From Coprobacter fastidiosus (GTDB taxonomy: Bacteria; Bacteroidota; Bacteroidia; Bacteroidales; Coprobacteraceae), in NCBI RefSeq assembly GCF_030296935.1, contig NZ_AP028032.1, positions 1,922,001 through 1,986,000 of the forward strand: 64,000 nucleotides of DNA, read 5' to 3'. Both the position numbers and the translations under genes were made by a program. Position 1 is the stretch's first letter. Every line of letters starts with the position of its first letter. The notes under the pieces are model-generated. The model had not been told where the DNA came from. It saw only the letters and a program-made list of their open reading frames with translations, and did no database searches. Shown here piece after piece: positions 8,500 to 18,198 of this stretch.

Positions 8500-9732
8500 A
8501 TGAACATACTTTATAATTTCGGCATTTATACATACAAACAACTTGTCAATATTGCATCTTTTCGCAATCTCAAAGCTCGCAAGATGAAACAGGGACATAA
8601 AGAAATATTTCATTATCTTGCACAAAATGCCGATCCAGAAGGAGGATATATATGGATACACGCATCTTCACTCGGTGAGTTCGAACAAGGACGCCCTATA
8701 ATCGAGGCAATAAAAGCTCATTATCCGGAACAAAAAATAGCCATAACCTTTTTCTCTCCATCCGGTTATGAAGTCAGGAAAAATTATTCTAAAGCAGACC
8801 TGATCTGCTATCTCCCTTTTGATCTGCCTAATAACGTCAACCGCTTTCTAAATATATTGAAACCCAAGCAAGCTATATTTATCAAATATGAATTCTGGGG
8901 AAATTATCTGAATGCTCTTGCAAAAAGAAATATTCCTACATACATTATTTCAGCGATATTCAGGCCTTCACAAATATTTTTTAGACCTTACGGAGGCTAT
9001 TTCAGAAAAATATTGCAAAATTTTGAACACTTATACGTTCAAGATGAAAACTCAAAAAAACTTCTTAAAGACATAGGAATAACCAAAGTTTCGGTAACAG
9101 GCGATACCCGATTCGACCGCGTTTTAGAGATCCGCAGCCAAGCCAAAGAACTACCCCTTATCGAACAATTTTCAAAAGAGAAATTTACCCTGATCGCCGG
9201 GAGTTCATGGCCGAAAGACGAGGAAATATTCATAGACTATTTCAACCGGCATCCCGAGATGAAACTTATCATCGCACCTCACGAAATACATGAAGAACAT
9301 ATACAATTCATTCTATCTCGTTTAAACCGGACTACTATTCGGTATACACAGGCTGATGAAAAAAATATACAAAAAGCCGACTGCATTATCATAGACTGCT
9401 TCGGCCTGCTTTCCTCGATCTATCGTTACGGTCAAGTAGCTTATGTCGGAGGAGGATTCGGTGCAGGAATACATAATGTTCCGGAAGCTGCCGTATATAG
9501 TATTCCCGTCATTTTCGGGCCTAACCATAAAAAATTTAAGGAAGCTAAAGAACTCATTATTGCCGGAGGAGGATTCAGTATATCCAAATCAGAAGACTTC
9601 AAACTTGTGATGGACAGACTTCTTAAAAATAAAGAATTTTTATCTAAAGCAGGGATTACTGCGGGACAATATATTCAAAATAACTCCGGAGCTTCAAAAA
9701 AAATATTGAAAGAACTCTATCCTGAAATATAG
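8500..9732 (+). CDS. waaA: 3-deoxy-D-manno-octulosonic acid (Kdo) transferase
   Basis: WaaA (KdtA) adds Kdo from CMP-Kdo to lipid IVA at the inner membrane. Diagnostic pieces: WIHASSLGEFEQGRPII near residue 50, FIKYEFWGNYL near 127, a GDTRFDRV motif near 202, and the C-terminal donor site GGGFGAGIHNVPEAAVYSIPVIFGPN near 317-342. The 410-aa length is normal. The first ~30 residues form the membrane-associated N-terminus. The downstream hairpin probably ends this transcript before pta. Confidence 0.94.
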   Translation: MNILYNFGIYTYKQLVNIASFRNLKARKMKQGHKEIFHYLAQNADPEGGYIWIHASSLGEFEQGRPIIEAIKAHYPEQKIAITFFSPSGYEVRKNYSKADLICYLPFDLPNNVNRFLNILKPKQAIFIKYEFWGNYLNALAKRNIPTYIISAIFRPSQIFFRPYGGYFRKILQNFEHLYVQDENSKKLLKDIGITKVSVTGDTRFDRVLEIRSQAKELPLIEQFSKEKFTLIAGSSWPKDEEIFIDYFNRHPEMKLIIAPHEIHEEHIQFILSRLNRTTIRYTQADEKNIQKADCIIIDCFGLLSSIYRYGQVAYVGGGFGAGIHNVPEAAVYSIPVIFGPNHKKFKEAKELIIAGGGFSISKSEDFKLVMDRLLKNKEFLSKAGITAGQYIQNNSGASKKILKELYPEI

Positions 9733-9840
9733 AATTCGCATCCATTTCATCTCAACACCCAAAATCTGAAACATTACATTTCTTATTTTCACACGACCTT
9801 ATATCAATAATTTTATAAAAAAACTTAAAACCCTATTTTT

Positions 9841-9874
9841 AAACATATTTGTCATATAGAGATATGTTTTTTTA
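9841..9874 (+). terminator. AT-rich hairpin with T-run behind waaA
   Basis: An 8-bp stem AAACATAT/ATATGTTT with a 13-nt loop, then more T. The stem is weak (only one G-C pair), so this is a tentative terminator. Confidence 0.4.
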
Positions 9875-9908
9875 TTCAAAATTGCTATCTCTATATAGCA
9901 TTTTTTCG

Positions 9909-9916
9909 TATTTTTG
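9909..9916 (+). promoter_or_regulatory. -7 promoter element of the pta-ackA operon
   Basis: TATTTTTG. It covers a possible upstream TTG start (9914) of the pta frame, which argues for the ATG at 9971 as the true start. Confidence 0.6.
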
Positions 9917-9970
9917 CACCGTATTCAAGATGCAAATTCAAATAAACCAACTTTATACTTCCTGACAACA

Positions 9971-10978
9971 ATGGAATTAATGAATCAAATTATTGCGCGT
10001 GCTAAAGCTGATATGCAACGCATCGTTCTTCCGGAAGGAACTGAAGAACGGACTTTGAAGGCAGCAGATAAACTTATCGCTGACAAAGTAGCTCACATTA
10101 CTTTAATCGGTAATCCTGCAGAGATCATGGCTTTAGCCGAAAAGCACGGATTGCAAAACATCGGAAACGCAATTATTGTAGATCCGAAAAATCATGAAAG
10201 AAAAGAAGAATATGCCAACTTGTTATTCGAGCTCCGCAAAAAGAAAGGAATGACAGAAGAACAAGCTGCAAAACAAGTTGAAGATCCGCTTTTCCTTGCT
10301 GCATTGATGATCAAAAGCGGTCATGCAGACGGAGAAGTCGCCGGAGCACAAAATACCACAGGCAATGTTTTACGCGCAGCATTCCAAATCGTAAAAACAG
10401 CTCCCGGAGTCAGTGTTGTATCGGGAGCTTTCCTAATGTTCCTGCCGAACAAAAACTACGGAGAAAATGGTATTATGGTATTCGCCGATTGTGCCGTATT
10501 ACCTAATCCCAATGCCGAAGAGCTCGCCCAAATAGCAGTTTCGACAGGACACACGACCCGAACTCTTGCCGGATTTGAACCTCGCATAGCCATGTTGAGC
10601 TTCTCTACCAAAGGCAGTGCAAAACATGAAATGGTAGATAAAGTAGTAGAAGCCACCCGTATCGCAAAAGAAATGGACTCTTCGTTAAAAATAGACGGAG
10701 AATTACAAGCCGATGCAGCAATCGTTCCCGCAGTAGGAATGTCTAAAGCTCCGGATAGTGAGATAGCAGGAAATGCCAATGTCCTCGTATTTCCTTCTTT
10801 AGAGACAGGAAATATTACCTATAAACTCGTACAGCGTCTTGCCGGAGCAGAAGCTGTCGGACCGATTCTTCAAGGTATTGCCGCACCGATTAATGACCTG
10901 TCACGCGGATGTTCTGTCGAAGACATCTATAAAATGGTAGCTATCACAGCCAACCAAGCTATTGGAATGAAAAAATAA
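9971..10978 (+). CDS. pta: Phosphate acetyltransferase
   Basis: Pta interconverts acetyl-CoA and acetyl phosphate; with AckA it forms the acetate/ATP pathway of anaerobes. The 335-aa protein is the short, single-domain form. Visible family motifs include IVLPEGTEERTLKAA near the N-terminus, KSGHADGEVAGAQNTTGNVLRA (residues ~117-138) and GANM-type active-site strands such as GELQADAAIVP. The frame extends upstream to a TTG at 9914, but that codon lies inside the promoter, so ATG 9971 is chosen. ackA follows after 17 bp. Confidence 0.95.
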   Translation: MELMNQIIARAKADMQRIVLPEGTEERTLKAADKLIADKVAHITLIGNPAEIMALAEKHGLQNIGNAIIVDPKNHERKEEYANLLFELRKKKGMTEEQAAKQVEDPLFLAALMIKSGHADGEVAGAQNTTGNVLRAAFQIVKTAPGVSVVSGAFLMFLPNKNYGENGIMVFADCAVLPNPNAEELAQIAVSTGHTTRTLAGFEPRIAMLSFSTKGSAKHEMVDKVVEATRIAKEMDSSLKIDGELQADAAIVPAVGMSKAPDSEIAGNANVLVFPSLETGNITYKLVQRLAGAEAVGPILQGIAAPINDLSRGCSVEDIYKMVAITANQAIGMKK

Positions 10979-10995
10979 CCTATAAATCAAAGGAA

Positions 10996-12198
10996 ATGAA
11001 AGTTTTAGTTCTGAACTGCGGTTCATCATCTATCAAATACAAGCTATTCGATACCCAGACCAAGGATATTCTCGCTCAAGGAGGAATCGAAAAAATAGGA
11101 TTAAAAGGTTCTTTTTTAAAATTCACACTTCCTTCCGGAGAAAAAGTTATTCTTGAAAAGGATATTCCCGAACATACTGTAGGTATTGAATTTATATTGG
11201 AAACCCTTTCCGGTGCAAAATACGGCTGTATAAAATCGCTCGATGAAATAGAAGCTGTCGGTCACCGAGTAGTACACGGCGGAGAAAAATTCAACCAATC
11301 GGTATTGATCGATAAAGAAGTCAAAGCAAAAATCATCGAGTGTATAGACATCGCTCCATTGCACAATCCGGCAAATCTCAAAGGTATCGATGCGGTAGAA
11401 AAGATACTACCCAAAGTACCTCAAGTAGCGGTATTCGACACAGCATTCCATCAAACCATGCCTAAGCATGCATATATGTATGCCCTTCCGTACGAAATGT
11501 ATGAAAAATACGGTATCCGACGCTACGGATTCCACGGAACCAGTCACCGCTATGTATCTCGTCGAGCATGTGAATTTTTAGGAGTTCCTTACGAAAATCA
11601 ACGCATCATTACTTGCCATATCGGTAATGGAGGTTCTATCACAGCAATAAAAGACGGTAAATCAATAGATACGTCTATGGGACTTACTCCGGTAGAAGGC
11701 TTGATGATGGGAACACGATGTGGAGATGTAGACGCCGGAGCTCTATCTTTTATTATGGAAAAGGAAAATCTCGATGCACACGGACTTTCTACATTGGTCA
11801 ACAAAAAAAGCGGTGTAATGGGAATATCCGGTGTTTCATCCGATATGCGTGAAATAGAGGCTGCAATAGCTCAAGGCAATGAACGGGCAAAACTTGCTCT
11901 ACAGATGTATGATTACCGAATTGCAAAATATATAGGAGCTTATACAGCAGTGTTAGGTGGAGTAGACATCATCGTATTCACAGGAGGTGTCGGAGAAAAC
12001 CAAACCGTAACTCGTGCGACAGTGTGCCGTCAACTCGAATTTATGGGTGTGAAAATCGATGAAGAACTGAATAGTACTATTCACGGAAAAGAAGCGGATT
12101 TATCAGCCCCTGATTCGAAAGTAAAAGTCGTTGTAATTCCTACAGACGAAGAATACATGATCGCATCCGATACACAAGCAATTCTCTCAAACCGTTAA
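10996..12198 (+). CDS. ackA: Acetate kinase
   Basis: AckA makes ATP and acetate from acetyl phosphate and ADP. The 400-aa sequence starts MKVLVLNCGSSSIKYKLFD (phosphate-binding ASKHA loop). It has GHRVVHGGEKF near residue 90, DTAFHQTMP near 150, RRYGFHGTSHRYVS near 177, and GGVGENQTVTR near 334. It is the second gene of pta-ackA and is closed by a clear terminator. Confidence 0.97.
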   Translation: MKVLVLNCGSSSIKYKLFDTQTKDILAQGGIEKIGLKGSFLKFTLPSGEKVILEKDIPEHTVGIEFILETLSGAKYGCIKSLDEIEAVGHRVVHGGEKFNQSVLIDKEVKAKIIECIDIAPLHNPANLKGIDAVEKILPKVPQVAVFDTAFHQTMPKHAYMYALPYEMYEKYGIRRYGFHGTSHRYVSRRACEFLGVPYENQRIITCHIGNGGSITAIKDGKSIDTSMGLTPVEGLMMGTRCGDVDAGALSFIMEKENLDAHGLSTLVNKKSGVMGISGVSSDMREIEAAIAQGNERAKLALQMYDYRIAKYIGAYTAVLGGVDIIVFTGGVGENQTVTRATVCRQLEFMGVKIDEELNSTIHGKEADLSAPDSKVKVVVIPTDEEYMIASDTQAILSNR

Positions 12199-12218
12199 TT
12201 ATAAAAACTACTGTAAAA

Positions 12219-12253
12219 AAACTGTGGCTTTTTATAGAGTCACAGTTTTTTTA
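12219..12253 (+). terminator. Rho-independent terminator of pta-ackA
   Basis: An 8-bp stem AAACTGTG/CACAGTTT with A-run in front and T-run behind, 20 bp after ackA. Confidence 0.85.
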
Positions 12254-12399
12254 TTCTCTTTACTTTCATCAATAGCAAGATCGAGGTCAATATTTTTTTC
12301 GATGTTCTACAACAATATATTGACCGAAAACTTTGGATTTTCAGCATTTTATCCTTAATTTGCAAGTCATATTTATAATCCAAATACAAATAATATATC

Positions 12400-13482
12400 A
12401 TGACTAACCTGACCGAAATTGTGGACAAATTCCGTATTGACGGTATTGTAAAAAGTATTGATCCCCTAGGAAGCGGATTAATTAACGATACTTATAAAAT
12501 AACGACACAATCGTCTGACACGGACGACTACGTTCTTCAACGGATCAACCATGCTATTTTTAAAGATGTAGATCTTTTACAAAAAAACATTGTTGCCATA
12601 ACTGATCATATCCGCAAAAAACTGATCGAGAAAGGAGAAACGGACATCAAACGCAAAGCACTACAAGTTATTCCGACTAAGGATGGAAAACTGTATTATT
12701 TCGATGGAAACAACTATTGGAGAATTACAGTATTAATTCCTCAATCAAAAACTTATGAAACCGTAAATCCAGAGTTCTCCTATTATACAGGCAAAGCATT
12801 CGGAGAATTTCAAGCAATGCTCGTCGATCTTCCAGAACCTTTAGGCGAGACAATCCCCAAATTCCATGATCTGGAATTCCGACTTGAAAGTTTCAAGGAA
12901 GCCATCGCTTCAAATAAATCGGGTCGTTTGGAAAAAGTTCAATGGATGGTAGATGAGCTGCTAAAACGAAGTGATGAAATGTGCAAAGCCGAACGTCTTT
13001 ACAGAGAAGGGAAACTTCCCAAAAGAATTACTCATTGCGACACGAAAGTCAACAATATGTTATTCGATGAAAACGGGAAAGTACTTTGTGTTATCGACCT
13101 TGACACTACAATGCCGGGGTTCGTACTCTCCGACTTCGGGGATTTTATCCGTACTGCCGGTAACACCGGTAAAGAAGATGACAAAAATCTGGATAATGTA
13201 AATCTCAATATGGACATTTTCAGATCTTTCGCAAAAGGCTATATCGAAAGTGCCCGGTCATTTCTACTTCCGATAGAAATAGAAAATCTTCCATACGGAG
13301 CTAAATTACTTACCTATATGCAGACTGTACGCTTCCTGACCGATTATATTGACGGAGACTGCTATTATAAAATCCAATATCCCGAGCACAACTGGCAACG
13401 GTCTCAGGCCCAATTCAAACTTTTGCAAAGTATCGAAGAACACGAGAAAGAGATGCAAAATTACATTCAAAGTCTGATTTAA
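12400..13482 (+). CDS. APH-family sugar kinase resembling N-acetylhexosamine 1-kinase
   Basis: A 360-aa aminoglycoside-phosphotransferase-fold kinase. The catalytic-loop motif THCDTKVNNMLFD places the base at D214, and VIDLDTTMPG (D233/D235) is the metal site. Overall layout and many segments resemble bifidobacterial NahK, including GSGLINDTYK near 25, the repeated H/D-T-K-x-N-N loop, and LSDFGDFIRTA. NahK phosphorylates GlcNAc/GalNAc at C1. The gene is convergent with a glycosaminoglycan lyase locus that would release GalNAc or GlcNAc, which fits that substrate. The family assignment is firm; the exact sugar is inferred. It has its own intergenic region after the ackA terminator. Confidence 0.8.
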   Translation: MTNLTEIVDKFRIDGIVKSIDPLGSGLINDTYKITTQSSDTDDYVLQRINHAIFKDVDLLQKNIVAITDHIRKKLIEKGETDIKRKALQVIPTKDGKLYYFDGNNYWRITVLIPQSKTYETVNPEFSYYTGKAFGEFQAMLVDLPEPLGETIPKFHDLEFRLESFKEAIASNKSGRLEKVQWMVDELLKRSDEMCKAERLYREGKLPKRITHCDTKVNNMLFDENGKVLCVIDLDTTMPGFVLSDFGDFIRTAGNTGKEDDKNLDNVNLNMDIFRSFAKGYIESARSFLLPIEIENLPYGAKLLTYMQTVRFLTDYIDGDCYYKIQYPEHNWQRSQAQFKLLQSIEEHEKEMQNYIQSLI

Positions 13483-13509
13483 ATTTTAGAACCAAACACA
13501 TAACACAAG

Positions 13510-13541
13510 AGAGAGCCGCTTTTTCTTAAAGCGGCTCTCTG
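13510..13541. terminator. Hairpin between convergent kinase and PL8 genes
   Basis: A GC-rich inverted repeat (AGAGAGCCGC / GCGGCTCTCT) in the 112-bp convergent gap. No long T-run follows on either strand, so it may be a shared transcription stop or processing structure. Confidence 0.5.
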
Positions 13542-13594
13542 TTAAGTACGGGTTGAAACAATACCCCAATCTCAACCATTTCCCGTACTATTCT

Positions 13595-16500
13595 TTATAA
13601 CATCACTTTGTGACGCACATTCCCTCCAGAAGTTTCGACCGAAACGATATAACAACCTTCCGGCAATTCAAAATAACGAACTCCGGCATTTTTTTCAGTT
13701 TCTTCTATCATCCGACCTTGCAGGGTATATATCCGAACTCGGGCGGCGTCACTATTCACACACAATTTTCCATTCGAACCGAATACTCGGATACTCCGGA
13801 ATTCAGTCTTATCATTGGCTAAAAGAGCTTCGTTTTCTAATCTGAAAGTAACCGGAATACCATACTGGCAAGTAATTTCCAATCGGGTATTACCTTCTGT
13901 AGAAGCCGACATTACAGATACCTTATCATTATCTCCAACCAAAGACCATTCTCCTTTCAGTTCAAATGCATGAGTCACCGGACGACTCGGATCAGAAGTC
14001 GTATAATCGATAGTCTCTATATTAAGATTAGGATCGCATACACTCATATCGACTTGACCATCCACATCCGGAGCTCCGATCATGGCCATAACTTCACCGG
14101 TTGCATTTACAATATAATCATCATTATCGAGAGTCGTTTCTTCAAAAAACGCATAGCCTGTCACACCTGTTTCACGGTCATATACAATATGAGCCTTATC
14201 GTCTTTACGAAGAAGATCATAAGGTTGATAACCTTCAGCTTTTAATGCAACTATTTCCGAATCATCCGGTTGTATGGTAATCAAGTATTCATAAGAAGCA
14301 TCTGAAGGTGCCGCACCGTGATCGATATATGCAGAAGCGAATTTGCCTTCGGTTGCGGCCTTGGTCTTGTTATTTACAGACGTCTGCAGGCCCTTAGTAA
14401 CAATAACTTTTAAAGGTTCTTTTACCTGATAATAATTACCTGTCTGATCCTTGAAAATCATACCGTCTGCATTTTGTACCGTAGTGTTGATCGTTGCATC
14501 TGTCGAAACGGTATTATTCCATTCTACCGCTTCGTCATCGCTCAAAATAGCATGTTGAAAAAGCGTAGTCTCCGTATTAGAAGCACTTTCGGAGTTCGTT
14601 ATTCCTGTCCCGATGCACACGATACGATTATCGAAACAAAAAGCTGATTTACGAGCAGTGAAATCGGGTGTAAAGTTTTTATGTGACGGTTCTTTCAACT
14701 TAATGACAAACATCCCGCAAGTCCCGTTCAAATTATTGCTACCCGCAAATGTTTCATCCTGCTTCAACGTCGCATCAGTATATGGAGAATTCAATGCCGA
14801 CCAACTTTTATGAATCGTTGTCGTTCCCGGTAACCGATTCCAATCCCATCCGTCTTCCAGAAAACGGCTGTCCGCCTCGGTTACAGGGTCTCCACTATCT
14901 AAAATTTGTATCGATCCATAACTTTGATAACGGCCATAACGATTATTAGAATAATATATTTCCGCACCCCAGACATACCGGTTAAAGCCTTTTAAGGAAA
15001 CCATCCATTCTCCTCCCCTAAATACTCCTTGAGCTGCATGATTATAAGTAAAGAAGCCCTGCATAGGATCGGCCTTTTCTATTCCCAGTGCCGTAAATTT
15101 CTTTTTCATATTATTCATAGCGGTAGTAGCTGTAGCCGTCTCATAAATGCGTAAGAAATTAGAAGCGAGATCTTTGTCAACAGTTTCTCCATCTACTGCC
15201 AAATAGGCAAATGCATTGATATTTTTCGATTTTATAGAACACTCGTTCGGGTTAAACGGGTGTCGTCCGCAAACGCCTATACCCCATTCTTTTACATTAC
15301 AATAAGAAGCCATTGCCATAAATGCCTGTTTCAAAATAGCTCGAGCCGAAGCATCCAATGTAAAAGATGTCCCGTTCACATAATTGGCATAATCACCCAA
15401 TATACCAAAAGCAGAAGAGGCGTAATCGGGATAATGAGCTCCGTGGTGAAATGCTGTTCCGTCCGGTTTAATACCTCCGATAGTTCCGGGTGTATAGCAC
15501 ATCGATCCGTTAGTCCATTCAGACAAACCCTTAACAGCTCGGAATCGCTCGGTCTCATCCTCGATCATCAATGCCGCATAAAGTCTCGGCAAATGCAAAG
15601 TGTACCAAGTATCGACCAACTCATCCCGATTTATATCATAAGGCTGACGGGTCTCTGCCAATCCACTCCAATATTGAATTAATTGCAACGCCTCATCCCA
15701 ACGACTTTCAGACTTAAGATAATCTTTCATCATCCACACGGCTTTAGGCATATCCCGGTTAAAATAACCGAAATGGTGATTTGTCCCCATACCGCTTCCA
15801 TAAGCATACCCTTGATCCAAAGCATAATCGAACACCAACATAAAATTCTCGGCTGCCGATGAATTTCCATTAAAGTAATAATCCATAGCAAAACCGAGCA
15901 TCATATCATTCACATCCTGACACCCGATATCTCCAGACTCTTTTTCCTGATCTGTGTACAAAGGTTTTCCCGAAATAAAACCGGTAGAAACATCCCGCTT
16001 AATTCCCGCAGCAGAAAGTTTCGAAGATGCATTCGCAATAGTAGTATTGTTCACCTTACCGAATAAAGCAGTTTGTACCGTAGTAGTCATCTCACGCAAT
16101 TCGGCCAACTCCGACGTTGTAGGAACAAGATCTTTCAATTCATCCGAATACGAAAATTGTTCCCACTCCCACAACCGTCCCCAGTGCCAAAAATCACGGG
16201 TAAGGAAACGATTATTTTTCGGAATTTGAGCATCCGGAGTAGCTTGTTTGTTTATATTACTCGAAAAGTCCCAACGGTCAAAATAAAGCGTACCGCTTTC
16301 TACCCCTTCCGGAGCTTTTATCGTTAATTCGTCAATATCTTGTTGCGTCGGCTGCACATCATCCGACTCTCCGGGCACCCACATATCCGAAAAGGCTATC
16401 CAGCAAGCACGCCAGCCTGTAAAATTTAAATTAAAGTCAAATGTATATACCCGCACCGTCTTATTCCTAAATATAAATTGCAACGATTTTCCGGGCATTG

Positions 16501-16786
16501 CCTTCGGAGAATAGATCCACATTCGCAAACCGCCCCGATTACTGAATGCCTTAATCGCATACGGAATATTTACCTCATCATTTACTCGGAAAAGCGCTCC
16601 GGTAGCCGTCCAATCCCAACGAAGAGATTTTGTTCCCATTTTGGCATGGTCGGACGAAACAGATAACGTTCCTTTTTGTATATCGTTGATAGTTGTCGGA
16701 ATCACTCCGTCCTCAAAATCATATTGTATCCCATAGACAGATACGGAGAATATAAAAACAAAAAACGAAATAAATATTTTTTTCAT
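13595..16786 (-). CDS. PL8 chondroitinase-ABC-type lyase with type IX secretion tail
   Basis: A 1063-aa secreted polysaccharide lyase. Order: signal peptide 1-19; Lyase_N beta-sandwich ~20-190 (FEDGVIP...GLRMWIYSP, FTGWRACWIAF); alpha/alpha catalytic domain ~195-590; PL8 beta domains ~590-990; C-terminal sorting domain ~995-1063 (VRIYTLQGRMIEE...GCYIVSV) ending in KVML. Catalytic residues expected from the family are present: H448 and Y455, R508 (GRHP) and E609 (GAEIYY). It should eliminate at hexosaminidic bonds of chondroitin/dermatan sulfate or hyaluronan. It is the last gene of a PL8-CBM-CBM-PL8 unit, separated from the preceding gene by a strong hairpin. Best paralog in the window is the PL8 at 18798-21710. 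Confidence 0.92.
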   Translation of the reverse strand: MKKIFISFFVFIFSVSVYGIQYDFEDGVIPTTINDIQKGTLSVSSDHAKMGTKSLRWDWTATGALFRVNDEVNIPYAIKAFSNRGGLRMWIYSPKAMPGKSLQFIFRNKTVRVYTFDFNLNFTGWRACWIAFSDMWVPGESDDVQPTQQDIDELTIKAPEGVESGTLYFDRWDFSSNINKQATPDAQIPKNNRFLTRDFWHWGRLWEWEQFSYSDELKDLVPTTSELAELREMTTTVQTALFGKVNNTTIANASSKLSAAGIKRDVSTGFISGKPLYTDQEKESGDIGCQDVNDMMLGFAMDYYFNGNSSAAENFMLVFDYALDQGYAYGSGMGTNHHFGYFNRDMPKAVWMMKDYLKSESRWDEALQLIQYWSGLAETRQPYDINRDELVDTWYTLHLPRLYAALMIEDETERFRAVKGLSEWTNGSMCYTPGTIGGIKPDGTAFHHGAHYPDYASSAFGILGDYANYVNGTSFTLDASARAILKQAFMAMASYCNVKEWGIGVCGRHPFNPNECSIKSKNINAFAYLAVDGETVDKDLASNFLRIYETATATTAMNNMKKKFTALGIEKADPMQGFFTYNHAAQGVFRGGEWMVSLKGFNRYVWGAEIYYSNNRYGRYQSYGSIQILDSGDPVTEADSRFLEDGWDWNRLPGTTTIHKSWSALNSPYTDATLKQDETFAGSNNLNGTCGMFVIKLKEPSHKNFTPDFTARKSAFCFDNRIVCIGTGITNSESASNTETTLFQHAILSDDEAVEWNNTVSTDATINTTVQNADGMIFKDQTGNYYQVKEPLKVIVTKGLQTSVNNKTKAATEGKFASAYIDHGAAPSDASYEYLITIQPDDSEIVALKAEGYQPYDLLRKDDKAHIVYDRETGVTGYAFFEETTLDNDDYIVNATGEVMAMIGAPDVDGQVDMSVCDPNLNIETIDYTTSDPSRPVTHAFELKGEWSLVGDNDKVSVMSASTEGNTRLEITCQYGIPVTFRLENEALLANDKTEFRSIRVFGSNGKLCVNSDAARVRIYTLQGRMIEETEKNAGVRYFELPEGCYIVSVETSGGNVRHKVML

Positions 16787-16821
16787 GAGTAAGGGGTGTT
16801 TTTACGGTTAGAAAGAAAAGT

Positions 16822-16847
16822 ACGGGTAATCCGGTCGGATTACCCGT
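16822..16847 (-). terminator. Strong hairpin between the CBM gene and the downstream PL8 gene
   Basis: A perfect 11-bp GC-rich stem (ACGGGTAATCC / GGATTACCCGT) with a 4-nt loop. On the minus strand ACTTTTCTTTC follows. It lies 27 bp past the 16875 stop and 35 bp before the PL8 start, so it may partly terminate or stabilise an intra-operon end. Confidence 0.6.
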
Positions 16848-16874
16848 GCCATTAAGCAAATACAAAATAGTAAA

Positions 16875-18173
16875 TTAACGGATAATCACTTTTTCTGAAA
16901 CGGATTTACCGTTTGCAATTACCTGAATAATATAAGAACCTTTTCTCAAATCGATATTTGTATTACCTTCTGAAATTTGTTTATTCCCGAGCAATGAACC
17001 GCTAACCATATCATAAATATTTACGATTGCCTCAGTAGCCGACAAAACAGAAACTTGCGTACCGGTAGCAATTACCTTAATGCCGGATTTATCGGTTACA
17101 GCAGGCACTGATATTCCTGAAGTCGGATCATTTTCGGCAAACATTACAATATCGTCGATCCAAAATGTCTTTCCGGTAGTATTACAACTGAATGCGAAGT
17201 AAGGAGTTACCATATTGTCTGTACCTTCAAAAACAAACGTATACGGAGTCCATTCGGTAGTCAGTGTCGCCATAGGCGTTCCTTCTTTAGGAGATTTTTT
17301 ATCTTCAGCAAGATAAGAACCTAAACCTAAAGCCGTAGATTCTTTTTCCCCGTCATAGAATAAACCGTAAACGGTCTCTCCGCCTTCCGCACCTTTCGCC
17401 CAAAAACGAACGGTTACTTTATTATCCGTAGCTTTCAGATAAGTTACAGGCGCTTGAGAGCGGCACTGATAAAATTCTTTTTCAAGGTCTGGAGCAGGTG
17501 TATATTTCCCAGATTTAATACCGCCATGAACATTTCCTTCAGCATCATCTTGGGCCCAATCCATTCCTCCGTTTTTACTCCAATTATAAGTCGTTTCAAA
17601 TCCCGGATTTCCTAAATAAGCCGGGGTCAGAAAAACATTATCGATATACCATTCTGCCGAATTTGCTGAAAATCCGAACGCAAGTATCGCATCATCCACA
17701 GCCTCAGACAAAGTAATGTCAAATCTCAAAGTCATAAGAGTTACCCCCGCGCTTGTATTGATCTTCTGTGCAGCAGGAAGATACACGTTATTTGCTGTTG
17801 TGGTAGCCCCATCTGCAGACAGATCGACGCCTTTCAATATACCGACACTGAAAGTTCTTGTTTCAGCAGTATTCACGGCACAGATATCAAGCGTCAACGT
17901 ATATTTTTGAGCGGTCAAAGATGGTAAAGAGGTATAGACTCCGCCATTAAAACGATTTTTCAAATTAGTATCAGTGGTATTATCCCCAGCGCCATTACTT
18001 TTCACATGAAGAATACCGTCCGATACCTCGCAAGTCGCCACGGATCCACCATTCCGAGAATATTGTGTCCAACCTGTCATATCGGTATCAAACATACTGT
18101 TCGAAACTAAATTTTGAGCAGACATGTTCATCCCGAACAAGACAGCTGCCGTAACCAGTAAAATTCTTTTCAT
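16875..18173 (-). CDS. Secreted two-module carbohydrate-binding-like protein with type IX secretion tail
   Basis: A 432-aa protein with signal peptide 1-19 (ends MSA-QN). Two jelly-roll modules of CBM4/9-like pattern follow: NLVSNSMFDTDMTGW (~21-185) and LGNPGFETTYNWSK (~190-350), each ending in an FxIDDIxL-type strand (WYIDNVFLTPA, FWIDDIVMFAE). The last ~70 residues (IVNIYDMVSGSLLGNKQI...GSYIIQVIANGKSVSEKVIIR) form a type A sorting domain. No catalytic domain is visible. Sitting between two lyase genes, it probably binds glycan or host matrix at the surface; that role is inferred. Confidence 0.78.
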   Translation of the reverse strand: MKRILLVTAAVLFGMNMSAQNLVSNSMFDTDMTGWTQYSRNGGSVATCEVSDGILHVKSNGAGDNTTDTNLKNRFNGGVYTSLPSLTAQKYTLTLDICAVNTAETRTFSVGILKGVDLSADGATTTANNVYLPAAQKINTSAGVTLMTLRFDITLSEAVDDAILAFGFSANSAEWYIDNVFLTPAYLGNPGFETTYNWSKNGGMDWAQDDAEGNVHGGIKSGKYTPAPDLEKEFYQCRSQAPVTYLKATDNKVTVRFWAKGAEGGETVYGLFYDGEKESTALGLGSYLAEDKKSPKEGTPMATLTTEWTPYTFVFEGTDNMVTPYFAFSCNTTGKTFWIDDIVMFAENDPTSGISVPAVTDKSGIKVIATGTQVSVLSATEAIVNIYDMVSGSLLGNKQISEGNTNIDLRKGSYIIQVIANGKSVSEKVIIR

Positions 18174-18198
18174 AATTATGAGGTATTAAAATAAGTAA

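Noticed and set aside
13510-13541. CRISPR-like or repeat array candidates near the GC-rich hairpins
   Set aside because: Only single inverted repeats are seen; no regularly spaced direct repeats occur anywhere in the window.
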